Part shown: positions 44,144 through 53,194 of the stretch, in pieces
How the letters are laid out: every line of letters starts with the position of its first letter
Numbering within the stretch: position 1 is the first letter of the stretch
From: G963663315 sp965204925
Lineage (GTDB): Bacteria; Pseudomonadota; Gammaproteobacteria; Arenicellales; Poriferihabitantaceae
DNA length: 64,000 nt
Direction of reading: 5' to 3'
NCBI GenBank assembly: GCA_965204925.1
Contig: OZ242021.1
Location: forward strand, 2,480,001-2,544,000
The notes under the pieces: model-generated
Told to the model about the DNA's origin: nothing
The model's database searches: none
What the model saw: the letters and a program-made list of their open reading frames with translations, nothing else
Position numbers and translations under genes: made by a program

Positions 44144-45655
44144 ATGACTGAAGAAAACCGGCAAATCGGGCAGCGCCGGGAAAAGCTGGCCGCATTGAGA
44201 AAACAGGGAAATCCTTTTCCGAACGATTTTCGCCGGGACGCGCTATCCGGAGAATTGCTGGACAGATATGCGGATGATGTTGAGGGCTTGCAAAAGCGAA
44301 CGATTCGGGTGAAGGTGGCCGGCCGCCTGATGTCGCGGCGCGTGATGGGCAAGGCGGCTTTCGCGCATATAGAAGATGCCGGCGGCAGGATACAATTATT
44401 CCTGCAACGGGAAAATTTGCCGGAGAATGTCTACAACGAAGAATTCAAAAAATATGACATCGGCGACATCGTGGCTGCGCAAGGAGAATTGTTTCATACC
44501 AAAACCGGCGAACTGACCATTCGGGTCAAGGGAATTCGATTGTTGACCAAAGCGCTGCGTCCGCTCCCGGAAAAATTCCACGGTGTCACTGACGCCGAGC
44601 TTCGCTATCGGCAACGTTATGTCGATCTGATCATGAACCGGCAAACCCGTTCGGTTTTCAGGACCCGGGCCGCGATTATTCAGTGTATCCGGGAGTTTAT
44701 GACCGAAAGGTCATTCCTTGAAGTAGAGACGCCTATGATGCATCCGATTCCCGGGGGGGCGGTCGCGAGACCTTTCAGGACTCATCACAATGCGCTGGAC
44801 AGGGATTTTTTTCTGCGCATCGCTCCGGAGCTTTATTTGAAGCGACTGGTTGTCGGTGGATTTGAACGGGTGTTCGAGATCAACCGGAATTTCAGAAACG
44901 AAGGCATGTCAACCAGCCATAATCCCGAGTTCACGATGATGGAGCTTTATCAGGCGTATGCCGATTACCGGGATCTGATCAATTTTACCGAGACTATGCT
45001 GCGCCGCGTTTGCGAGACTGTCAAGGGCGCTACCGTCATCGAATATCAGGGAGCGCGGCTGGATTTTTCGCCGCCGTTTCAACGCTTTACATTGCTGGAA
45101 TCAATCATGCATTTCAATCCGGACATACCCGATCATCAGCTGACCAGCCTGGACGCGATCACCCGGTTGGCAAAAAGTATGAACGTTGAAGTCAGGCCTG
45201 GCTATGGTATCGGCCGGATACAGATGGAAATATTCGAAAAACGGGTGGAAGAAAAACTGATCAGCCCGACATTCATAACCGCCTATCCGGTCGAAGTGTC
45301 GCCGTTGTCCAGGAGGAACGACGGGCAGCCGGAGTTGAGTGATCGTTTCGAGTTCTTCATGGCGGGCAAGGAGATTGCGAACGGGTTTTCCGAATTGAAT
45401 GACGCAGAAGATCAGGCTGGCCGTTTCAGGCGGCAGATGGAGGAAATGGAGGCCGGAGATCAGGAAGCGATGCATTATGACGCCGATTACATTCGCGCCC
45501 TGGAATACGCTATGCCGCCGACAGCGGGAGAAGGGGTTGGTATCGACCGGCTGGTCATGATTCTGACCGACAGCCCCTCCATCCGTGATGTAATCCTGTT
45601 TCCGCACATGCGGGATGAAGCCGGAATGACCCGGGATGCAACGACCGCCCTGTAG
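44144..45655 (+). CDS. lysS: Lysyl-tRNA synthetase, class II
   Basis: 503 aa. An N-terminal OB-fold anticodon domain (VKVAGRLMSRRVMGKAAFAHIED) precedes the class II core: motif 1 region FLEVETPMMHPIPGGAVARPF, motif 2 FERVFEINRNFRNEGMSTSHNPEFT (key FRNEGMSTSHNPEF) and motif 3 GVGIDRLVMILTD. I chose the ATG at 44144, which gives MTEENRQIGQRREKLAALR, the family start; 44108 adds 12 residues and overlaps prfB. The prfB-lysS pair is common in gammaproteobacteria. Confidence 0.96.
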   Translation: MTEENRQIGQRREKLAALRKQGNPFPNDFRRDALSGELLDRYADDVEGLQKRTIRVKVAGRLMSRRVMGKAAFAHIEDAGGRIQLFLQRENLPENVYNEEFKKYDIGDIVAAQGELFHTKTGELTIRVKGIRLLTKALRPLPEKFHGVTDAELRYRQRYVDLIMNRQTRSVFRTRAAIIQCIREFMTERSFLEVETPMMHPIPGGAVARPFRTHHNALDRDFFLRIAPELYLKRLVVGGFERVFEINRNFRNEGMSTSHNPEFTMMELYQAYADYRDLINFTETMLRRVCETVKGATVIEYQGARLDFSPPFQRFTLLESIMHFNPDIPDHQLTSLDAITRLAKSMNVEVRPGYGIGRIQMEIFEKRVEEKLISPTFITAYPVEVSPLSRRNDGQPELSDRFEFFMAGKEIANGFSELNDAEDQAGRFRRQMEEMEAGDQEAMHYDADYIRALEYAMPPTAGEGVGIDRLVMILTDSPSIRDVILFPHMRDEAGMTRDATTAL

Positions 45656-46899
45656 TGATCAAGTCAATTGAATTGATGATCGGCCTGCGTTACATCCGGG
45701 CCAAACGGCGGAATCACTTTATTTCGTTTATTTCGACGACATCCATGCTGGGTATCGTACTTGGTGTCTGGGCCCTGATTACAGTGATGTCGATCATCAA
45801 CGGCTTTCACAGGGATCTGCAAAGCCGCATTCTGTTCGTAGTGCCCCACGTTACGATCGGCAGTTACAGCGGGCATTTCAGTGACTGGCAGCCGCTGTCG
45901 GCAGAGCTTGCGGCTTATCCGGATGTGCAGGCGCAAGCTCCGTTTGTTCTGGTACAGGGTATGTTGACCAGGGGAAAAAACGTGTCCGGGGCTCTGGTTC
46001 GGGGAATTGAGCCCGGTAAGGAACGGGAAGTGTCCGAAGTCATGAAACACATTATCGAAGGAGACGCGGATAAACTTGAACCCGGCTCCTTTGGAATCGT
46101 CCTGGGCAAATATCTGGCGCTCTCGCTCGGTGTGGGGGTTGGTGAAAAAGTCACCCTGATCGTGCCCAAAGGCAATGTCACTCCCGCAGGCCTGATCCCG
46201 CGTCTGAAACGCTTCACCGTGGTCGGGCTGTTTGAGATAGATATGTACGAATACGACAGCGGCATCGCGCTGGTCCATCTTGAAGACGCCGCCAGACTGC
46301 TGGGTTCAAAAGGCGAGATTAGCGGGCTGCGCCTCAAGCTCAATGATGTTGATCAGGCTCGCAGGGTGCGTCAGGAACTTTCCTCCGTGTTCGGCCAATA
46401 CCGCGTGCGTGACTGGACCCAGGAACATGCCAACTTCTTTCGCGCCCTCGAGATCGAAAAGCGGGTCATCTTTATTGTACTTTTACTGATTATCGCAGTA
46501 GCGGCGTTCAACATCGTTTCCACTCTGGTCATGGTTGTGACCGACAAACAGTCGGATGTCGCGATATTGAGAACACTCGGAATGAGTCCCGGCGGCGTGA
46601 TGAGGGTATTCATGGTTCAGGGAGTGTTTCTCGGTATCGCCGGTACCGTGGTCGGCGCCATCCTGGGAGTAATTACCGCTCTTAACGCCGACACCCTGAT
46701 TCCCGCTATTGAGCGTTTATTCAATACCGAGTTGTTCCCGGGTGACGTTTATCTGATCAGTGAATTCCCGGCTGAGATGCGCTGGATGGACATAGTCAGG
46801 ATTACAGGCGCATCCCTGCTGATGAGTTTTCTGGCGACGGTTTATCCGGCCCGCCGCGCCTCCGCGGTCAAGCCCGCCGAAGCATTACGCCATGAATAA
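45655..46899 (+). CDS. lolC: Lipoprotein-releasing ABC permease, LolC/LolE type
   Basis: A 414-aa inner-membrane protein that lifts lipoproteins from the membrane for LolA. Four helices: one at ~25-50 (STTSMLGIVLGVWALITVMS), then a large periplasmic MacB-core domain, then three near 270, 320 and 375. The LolC/E start IELMIGLRYIRAKRRNHFISFIS (key MIGLRYIRAKR) is clear. The GTG start overlaps the lysS stop by one base. Only one permease gene accompanies lolD, so a LolF-type single-permease complex is possible. Confidence 0.92.
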   Translation: MIKSIELMIGLRYIRAKRRNHFISFISTTSMLGIVLGVWALITVMSIINGFHRDLQSRILFVVPHVTIGSYSGHFSDWQPLSAELAAYPDVQAQAPFVLVQGMLTRGKNVSGALVRGIEPGKEREVSEVMKHIIEGDADKLEPGSFGIVLGKYLALSLGVGVGEKVTLIVPKGNVTPAGLIPRLKRFTVVGLFEIDMYEYDSGIALVHLEDAARLLGSKGEISGLRLKLNDVDQARRVRQELSSVFGQYRVRDWTQEHANFFRALEIEKRVIFIVLLLIIAVAAFNIVSTLVMVVTDKQSDVAILRTLGMSPGGVMRVFMVQGVFLGIAGTVVGAILGVITALNADTLIPAIERLFNTELFPGDVYLISEFPAEMRWMDIVRITGASLLMSFLATVYPARRASAVKPAEALRHE

Positions 46900-46902
46900 A
46901 GA

Positions 46903-47607
46903 ATGAATGACCTGAACCGTAAAAATGCCCCGGTTATCGAGTGCCGGCAGGTGTCGAAAACCTTTGACGAAGGTCCATTCAACGTAGAAGTGCTGCGGAA
47001 AATCGATTTTCAGGCAAGTGCGGGCGAACAGGTTGCTATAGTAGGCTCCTCCGGTTCCGGGAAAAGTACGTTGCTGCACATTCTCGGTGGATTGGCTGAC
47101 CCGACAAGCGGGAGTGTGCGCATCGACCGGCAGGATATCGGTAGCTTGTCACGCAAGGCAAGGGGAATTTTAAGAAACAGGGCGCTCGGATTTGTGTACC
47201 AGTTTCATCATTTGCTACCTGAATTTACCGCTCTGGAAAATGTTGCGATGCCGTTGCTGATCCGCAAGCCCGGCGATACCGAAGCATTTGAAGCGGCCCG
47301 GCAGACTCTCGCTCGTGTCGGTCTTGGCAACCGCCTTGACCACAAACCTGCGGAATTGTCCGGAGGTGAGCGTCAACGCACAGCAATCGCCAGAGCCATG
47401 GTTACCCGGCCACAATGCATTCTGGCTGATGAACCGACAGGCAATCTGGACTCGGATAATGCCGAATCCATCCACCGGATGCTGCTGGAAATGAATCAGG
47501 AAATTGGTACCAGCCTGGTTATAGCGACCCACGACCTGTCGCTGGCGCGGCAAATGGGTACGATTCTGAAGATCGAAAACCGTTCGTTGCGACTCCTCGG
47601 AAATTGA
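46903..47607 (+). CDS. lolD: Lipoprotein-releasing ABC ATPase LolD
   Basis: A 234-aa ATPase: Walker A GSSGSGKSTLLHILGGL (~48), the LolD/MacB-type FVYQFHHLLPEFTALENVAMPLL (Q-loop, ~95), signature LSGGERQRTAIARAM (~148), Walker B CILADEPTGNLDS (~168) and H-loop VIATHD (~205). It starts three bases after lolC. Confidence 0.94.
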   Translation: MNDLNRKNAPVIECRQVSKTFDEGPFNVEVLRKIDFQASAGEQVAIVGSSGSGKSTLLHILGGLADPTSGSVRIDRQDIGSLSRKARGILRNRALGFVYQFHHLLPEFTALENVAMPLLIRKPGDTEAFEAARQTLARVGLGNRLDHKPAELSGGERQRTAIARAMVTRPQCILADEPTGNLDSDNAESIHRMLLEMNQEIGTSLVIATHDLSLARQMGTILKIENRSLRLLGN

Positions 47608-47790
47608 ATCAACGATTGCAACCAGAAGAATGAAAATACATAATCCGGTCATGCCGAAAACCAACCGTCGCGACGTCCGGGAAGTTGCCCATTACATCAC
47701 CGGGAATATCCGCGTCCGATTTGTTTCCCTCTATGAAGAAGTACCGGAACATCTGTTTCAAGTACAAACAAGGCCATTACTGAAACCATT

Positions 47791-49095
47791 ATGGGTTGCC
47801 AGTATTTTGAACCGGTAGCGGGAGGGGCGGGCAGCTTTACGGTTGCGATGCCCAGATATACTTTTGGCCGTGGTTGTCTGGCGGAAGCGGGTATACGCGC
47901 CGCAAGCCTGAACATGAGGCGCGCCGCGTTGTTCACCGATCCATATCTCGCAAGCAGCGAATACGTCGCAACGGTTTGTGAATCAATCCGGGCGCAGGGA
48001 CTGCAATATGATATTTTCTCCGACATCAGGATTGAACCGGATGAAGATACGGTTACGCGAGCCTGCCGCTTCCTGTCACAGGGAAAATTCGATGGAGTGG
48101 TTTCGGTCGGCGGCGGCTCGGTTATTGATACGGCCAAAGCGGCTATGGTCTGCGCATTGTACCCGGCGCCGTTCAGCGATTATTTTGCCCCGCCGGTGGG
48201 CATCGGCAAACCGGTCCCGGGGGCGCTTCTGCCTCATCTGGCTTGTCCAACGACTTGCGGCGCCGGTTCTGAATGTACGTCGGTAGCGGTCATCCGCATC
48301 AACAGCCTGAACACAAAATTTGTGATGGGAAGCCCCCGACTGCTGCCCGCAGAAGCGCTGGTTGATCCGGCAGTTTGCGATACGCTGCCCGAGAACGCGG
48401 TAGCGTCAACCGGATTTGATTTGCTCTGCCATGCACTCGAATGCTATACCGCCAGAGCCTATACCCAATGGCAGCGCATTGATGACCCGCGGGCCAGAAC
48501 CATGTTGCAAGGCGCCAATCCGTGGAGCGATATGTCGGCGCGCAGCGCTCTTCGAATTGTCGGCCAGTATCTGCAACGGGGCGTAGCGGACAACAGCGAC
48601 CACGAAGCCCGGGACGCTCTGATGTGGGGAGCGTCGCTGGCCGGCATGGCGTTCGGAAATTCCGGTACACATCTGGCGCATGCCATGTCCTATGGCATTA
48701 CCCACCTGATGGATAACATCACTACCCGGGGATATAGCGTGCCGTCGCCGTTCATTCCCCACGGCATCAGTGTGGCAGTCAGCGCCCCGGCGATATTCCG
48801 TTTTCTTGCTGATTCCGAGCCGCAGCGTCATCTGGACGCAGCCAGGTGGCTGTGCGCGAGCCATACCGATGCCGGCGCAGCCGAGGTCGGAGAAATGCTG
48901 GCTCAAAGACTGATCGAACTGATGAAAAAAACCGGCATGCCCAACGGTCTGGGCGGTGTCGGCTTCAGGGCAGAGGATGTCGGGCGGCTTGCGGATTCGT
49001 CAATTCGTCAGCAGCGGGCAATCCTGAACGCGCCGCGGGTTGCCGACCTGTCTGATATGAAGCGTATCTACAGCGCTGCATTGAGCTACTGGTAA
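47791..49095 (+). CDS. Iron-containing alcohol dehydrogenase, ADHFE1-like
   Basis: 434 aa. A Rossmann half with VSVGGGSVIDTAKAA (~112) and an all-helical iron domain with TGFDLLCHALECYTARAY (~213) and FGNSGTHLAHAMSYGITHL (~290). The length, the HLACPTTCGAGSECTSVAVI segment and the SVPSPFIPHGISVAVSAPA segment fit hydroxyacid-oxoacid transhydrogenase (ADHFE1/HOT), which converts 4-hydroxybutyrate with 2-oxoglutarate. The 183 bases before it hold no credible gene. Confidence 0.87.
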   Translation: MGCQYFEPVAGGAGSFTVAMPRYTFGRGCLAEAGIRAASLNMRRAALFTDPYLASSEYVATVCESIRAQGLQYDIFSDIRIEPDEDTVTRACRFLSQGKFDGVVSVGGGSVIDTAKAAMVCALYPAPFSDYFAPPVGIGKPVPGALLPHLACPTTCGAGSECTSVAVIRINSLNTKFVMGSPRLLPAEALVDPAVCDTLPENAVASTGFDLLCHALECYTARAYTQWQRIDDPRARTMLQGANPWSDMSARSALRIVGQYLQRGVADNSDHEARDALMWGASLAGMAFGNSGTHLAHAMSYGITHLMDNITTRGYSVPSPFIPHGISVAVSAPAIFRFLADSEPQRHLDAARWLCASHTDAGAAEVGEMLAQRLIELMKKTGMPNGLGGVGFRAEDVGRLADSSIRQQRAILNAPRVADLSDMKRIYSAALSYW

Positions 49096-49147
49096 CCGGT
49101 ATTCTTGCGGCGCTCTTTTTGTAATCCATATTCTGCTATAATGGAAA

Positions 49148-49738
49148 ATGTCGCTTGAGCGCGTGAATTTCTGGATTTTCGATATGGATGGGACTCTGAC
49201 CCTGCCAATCCATGATTTCGCGGATATGCGCTCCCGGCTTGGTATCCATGCCGAGTCGTCGATTCTTGAATCCATTGGGCAGATGCCTGCTGCTCGCGCC
49301 GCCGAGGTTACCCGGCAGCTGCACCGGATTGAAATGCAGTTGGCCCGTGAGGCGCGACCGCAGCCCGGGGTGGAGGATGTCCTGACCCGTTTGAGCCAGA
49401 CCGGAAAAAGGCTTGGTATATTGACCAGAAACAGTCGGGAAATTGCCCATGTCACCCTGGCCGAAGCCGGCTTGTCGTCTTTCTTTGAAAAAGACAGCGT
49501 GATCAGCCGCGATGATTGTGCGCCAAAACCCAGGCCCGATGGGGTGCACTTGCTACTCAATCACTGGAATGCCTCCAGGGAGGAAACAGTGATCGTCGGG
49601 GATTATCTGTACGACATACAGGCCGGATTTGACGCTGGCATACGGACGGTGCATTTCGATTCAACCGGTCAATTCGAATGGCCGCAGCTCGCCGACCATA
49701 AAATCACCGAAATCAGCGCGTTGCGTTCCATGATCTGA
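49148..49738 (+). CDS. HAD-family phosphatase
   Basis: A 196-aa HAD hydrolase, phosphoglycolate-phosphatase-like: motif I IFDMDGTLTLPIHDF (~10), cap helices, motif II GILTRNSREIA (~98), Lys in CAPKPRPDGVHLLL (~124) and motif IV VIVGDYLYDIQAGFDAG (~145). The substrate is not predictable. Fifty-two bases after the dehydrogenase, so probably co-transcribed. Confidence 0.87.
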   Translation: MSLERVNFWIFDMDGTLTLPIHDFADMRSRLGIHAESSILESIGQMPAARAAEVTRQLHRIEMQLAREARPQPGVEDVLTRLSQTGKRLGILTRNSREIAHVTLAEAGLSSFFEKDSVISRDDCAPKPRPDGVHLLLNHWNASREETVIVGDYLYDIQAGFDAGIRTVHFDSTGQFEWPQLADHKITEISALRSMI

Positions 49739-49836
49739 TCCCGATTATCGGCATCAATATCCGTTATTCGCTGACTGTACCCAAACCTTCCGAGCGGATA
49801 TCGGCGTCCTCCTGTAGACTGTTCGCAACATATTTA

Positions 49837-49865
49837 TTGACAATGGGATCAGTAATCATGACAAT
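49837..49865 (+). promoter_or_regulatory. Candidate promoter of the second peptide importer
   Basis: TTGACA (49837-49842), a 17-base spacer and GACAAT (49860-49865). The start would be near 49872, about 140 bases before the binding-protein ATG; the rest of the 49739-50014 interval holds no gene. Confidence 0.5.
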
Positions 49866-50014
49866 GTGCTTCCGTTATTCAAGGTTGCAAGAACCGGGCC
49901 GACGGTTATGTATATGTAAATGCAACAGCATCAAAGGACGCGGGGACTCTTCGGCCAGATACGCCTCGCTTAAGGTAAACAGTTTCATCAAAATATAGAA
50001 GAGGAGGTATGTAC

Positions 50015-52057
50015 ATGAAAAAACAAATCATCTTCACCGCGCTGAGTGGTTTTTTTTACGCGGGCGCCATCCAGGCGAATTGTCCTGCTGTCACTGTTGC
50101 CGACAGCATGGGCGTCGCGGCAGGAAAATATCCCCAGCAATATGAACTTGCCGAATTTGAATCGCTCGCCGGATGTCGGCTTTCGTTCAGCGAAAACCCG
50201 GATATCGGTACATTGAACGCACGAATCCGGGGGAATCCGGATTTACCGCCTCTGGCGGAACGGATACCGGCAGAGCCACTGGTCACCGCGCCCTATGATT
50301 CGATCGGACGGTATGGCGGGACGCTTGATGCCTTGTCCAATGCGACCGAGGCGGGTACTTCCGACTTCCTGTCCGTCCGCCATGTTAATCTGGTGCGCTA
50401 TCTGGACGATCTCCAGACTATTGTGCCGAACATTGCCAGAGACTGGGAATGGAATGATGACTACACTCAACTCACCTTCTTCCTGAGGCAGGGGCACAAA
50501 TGGTCGGACGGAGCCCCGTTTACAGCAGAAGATGTCAAGTTCTGGTATGACAATCTGGCGCTGGACTCGAAGATAATCGAAAAACCGAAAGACTATGTGC
50601 TGGTTGCGGGTGAGCCCATGACGGTTGATGTGCTTGACCCCCAGACCGTACGCTTCAATCTGCCGGCGCCAAAACCGGGCCTGCTGGCGCATTTTGCTAC
50701 GTCTTTCGCCCCGGGGTTTCAGCCAAAGCATTTTCTCGGCCAATATCACCCGGATATCAACCCGGACGCTGACCAGCTTGCCAGAGAGGCCGGATTCGAA
50801 AACGGACTGGAAGTGATCAAGGCCTATTTCGGCAATTCCGACTGGACCGATACCCCTACGCCGATGCTGAATGCCCCCGACAAGGTAGGCAACTTGCCGG
50901 CGGATACCATGCCGACCCTGGAGAGCCACATCTATGTGACTGATACCACGGAAGGCCGCCATCTGGTCGCCAACCCGTATTTTCACATGATCGATACGCA
51001 GGGCAACCAGCTTCCATATATCAACGAACAGGATGAGGTTTACATCAATGATAACGAGGTGCGTATTCTGAAACTGGTCAACGGTGAAGTGGATTACAAG
51101 GCCCAATCCCTGCAACTTCCTTCAGCGCCCATTCTGCTGGAAAACCAGGAGAAGGGAAACTACCGTATTCAGCTTCGCCCGGAGATTACCTTGCCTGCTT
51201 TTGCCTTCAATGTGACCTCGACGGACATGGAGAAGCGCAAGGTGTTTGGTGATTTGCGTTTCCGTGAAGCCATGTCCATTGCCATTAACCGGGAGGAAAT
51301 CAATGAAGTGGCCAACTTTGGCCAAGGCAAGCCCAGGCAGTACATCGGGTTTTCGCCGACGCCGGAGTTCGTCGACCCGAAATGGGAAACTTACAAAACG
51401 GAATATGATCCGGACGGCGCCCGCGTACTGCTGGATCAGGTCGGTATGAAGGACACGGATGGTGATGGCTTCCGGGAATTGCCCAACGGAGACAAGATGG
51501 TTCTGAACTTGCAGTTTTCCACGCAGGGAGTTGCCGGACAACTGGTCGAAATGGTGGGACAGTTCTGGTCTGACGTTGGCATCCAGACGACAGTGAAGGA
51601 GGTTACGCCGGACGAGTTCCGCTCGGCGCAGTCCTCCAACCAGCTGGATGTCGTGATGTGGCGTAAAAGCCAGCCTTTGGCCATTGTCCTCGGCAACAAC
51701 GAATTGTGGGTGCCGCCGTTTGAAAATTATTTCGGGGTGCGTACCGGCATGCTGTGGGCAGAGTGGGTGGATTCCGGCGGCGAGAAGGGAGTCGAACCAC
51801 CGGATTATGTGAAGCAGCTCATTGCGGATGTCAATGCCTTCCAGTCAGCAACGGTAGGCTCGGACGAGTTCAATGAGCTGGGGGCGCGTATGGTAGAAAA
51901 CATGACCGGCAATTTGCTGTTTCTCGGAGTGGCCCAGGCGCCGGCGCCGATCTATCACCATAACAACCTGAAGAACTTTACGGATTTCAAGACCCATTCC
52001 TACGAGTATTACCGTACCTATCCGTATCGCGCGACCCAGTGGTGGCTTGATGAGTAG
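50015..52057 (+). CDS. Periplasmic peptide-type binding protein (large form)
   Basis: 680 aa from the ATG at 50015, which has an excellent GAGGAGG site upstream; an ATG two codons earlier is less well spaced. A signal peptide (core FTALSGFFYAGAIQA) is followed by a Cys-containing mature start. Family-5 features: LTFFLRQGHKWSDGAPFTAEDVKFW (key RQGHKWSDGAPFT, ~165) and FGDLRFREAMSIAINREEINE (~420). The long form with the SIGRYGGTLDALS start resembles binding proteins of marine and plant-associated bacteria whose ligands are mostly unknown. Confidence 0.9.
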   Translation: MKKQIIFTALSGFFYAGAIQANCPAVTVADSMGVAAGKYPQQYELAEFESLAGCRLSFSENPDIGTLNARIRGNPDLPPLAERIPAEPLVTAPYDSIGRYGGTLDALSNATEAGTSDFLSVRHVNLVRYLDDLQTIVPNIARDWEWNDDYTQLTFFLRQGHKWSDGAPFTAEDVKFWYDNLALDSKIIEKPKDYVLVAGEPMTVDVLDPQTVRFNLPAPKPGLLAHFATSFAPGFQPKHFLGQYHPDINPDADQLAREAGFENGLEVIKAYFGNSDWTDTPTPMLNAPDKVGNLPADTMPTLESHIYVTDTTEGRHLVANPYFHMIDTQGNQLPYINEQDEVYINDNEVRILKLVNGEVDYKAQSLQLPSAPILLENQEKGNYRIQLRPEITLPAFAFNVTSTDMEKRKVFGDLRFREAMSIAINREEINEVANFGQGKPRQYIGFSPTPEFVDPKWETYKTEYDPDGARVLLDQVGMKDTDGDGFRELPNGDKMVLNLQFSTQGVAGQLVEMVGQFWSDVGIQTTVKEVTPDEFRSAQSSNQLDVVMWRKSQPLAIVLGNNELWVPPFENYFGVRTGMLWAEWVDSGGEKGVEPPDYVKQLIADVNAFQSATVGSDEFNELGARMVENMTGNLLFLGVAQAPAPIYHHNNLKNFTDFKTHSYEYYRTYPYRATQWWLDE

Positions 52058-52079
52058 GCCGCTCAAGGGGTAAGCGCAC

Positions 52080-52110
52080 GGGACGGCCGGGATACGGCCC
52101 CGGCCGTCCC
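52080..52110 (+). terminator. Intercistronic hairpin between binding protein and permeases
   Basis: GGGACGGCCGG (52080-52090) and CCGGCCGTCCC (52100-52110) make a perfect 11-bp GC-rich stem with a 9-base loop and no T run. Such hairpins often protect the binding-protein mRNA and lower permease expression. Confidence 0.6.
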
Positions 52111-52152
52111 CGGGAACCCGGTCGGTAACGAGCGCCAGATTCAGTCACAAGC

Positions 52153-53180
52153 ATGGGGCAGTTTATCCAATTCACCCTGAGCCGCGCCTTGATGGCGCTG
52201 TTCACACTGTTGTCCGTTTCCCTGATTGTTTTCACATTGATGGAGATGGTTCCCGGCAACTGCGCCGAACGTTATCTTGCCTTCAAAAACACCCAGGGAC
52301 AGCAGATTACGGTAGAGGATATAGAGGCGGAGGAAAGGCGGTTGGGCCTCGACCGACCGTTTCTCATACGCTGGGCAAGCTGGGTCGGCAATGTGTTTTT
52401 CAAGGGCGAGTTCGGCGATTCCTGTATCCTTCGCCTGAATATCAACCAGTTGCTAAGCGACAAATTCTGGATCAGCCTGGGGATATGTCTCGCCGCGCTG
52501 ATACTCGCCTATCTGATTGCCATACCCGTGGGCATCTATTCGGCTTCTTCTTCCAGCCCCGTTACCAACAACGTGCTCCCGTTACCAACAACGTGCTGAG
52601 GTTCCTGAGCTATCTTGGACTGGCTTTGCCGAACTTCCTTCTGGCGCTGATCATCATGTTGCTAAGTACCGTCCTGTTCGGTGACTCGCTGACCGGGCTG
52701 TTCTCCAAGGAATACCGGGATGCGGCTTGGTCCTTGGCCAAGTTCCAGGATTTCATGTCTCGCGCATGGCTGCCGATATTCGTGTTGGGGTGGTCTGCAA
52801 CCGCATTCGCCATGCAGACCGTACGGGCGCTGATGCTGGATGAAATCGGGAAACTTTATGTGACCGCCGCCTCGGCGCGCGGCATCTACGGGCGCAGGCT
52901 TTTATGGCGCTATCCGGCCCGTCATGCCATGGGACCGGTGATTAATTCCCTGGGGTTCGACCTGAACCGGATTTTCAACGAATTGCCCGTGGTAGCATTG
53001 ATCCTGACCCTCACGGAAGCGGGAGCGCTGCTGATTGAAGCGCTCGCCCGCTCGAATGACCAGCAATTGGCCGGAGCGATTATTTTCCTGCTGACTGCCA
53101 GTATTGTTATCGTCAATTTTGTGACAGATGTTTTGCTGGCATTGATGGATCCGAGAATCCGCAAGGGCATGATCGGTTGA
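52153..53180 (+). pseudogene. Peptide-type ABC permease (DppB-like), broken by a 20-bp tandem duplication
   Basis: The first frame gives membrane helix 1 (ALMALFTLLSVSLIVFTLMEM) and the DppB loop, then FWISLGICLAALILAYLIAIPVG, and ends at 52597 with a foreign tail. The second frame continues VTNNVLRFLSYLGLALPNFLLAL (key FLSYLGLALPNF), ARGIYGRRLLWRYPARHAMGP and the last helices. CCCGTTACCAACAACGTGCT occurs twice in a row at 52558-52597; removing one copy restores a 335-aa permease, the normal size. Without it the importer has only one working permease. Confidence 0.9.
52558..52597. repeat. Exact 2 x 20-bp tandem repeat inside the permease gene
   Basis: Units 52558-52577 and 52578-52597 are identical. 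Because 20 is not a multiple of three, gain or loss of one unit switches the reading frame. Confidence 0.95.
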
Positions 53181-53194
53181 TTCGAGGTATTGTT

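Noticed and set aside
47630..47818. A 62-codon plus-strand frame between lolD and the alcohol dehydrogenase
   Set aside because: No domain, overlaps the dehydrogenase start and lacks a ribosome binding site.
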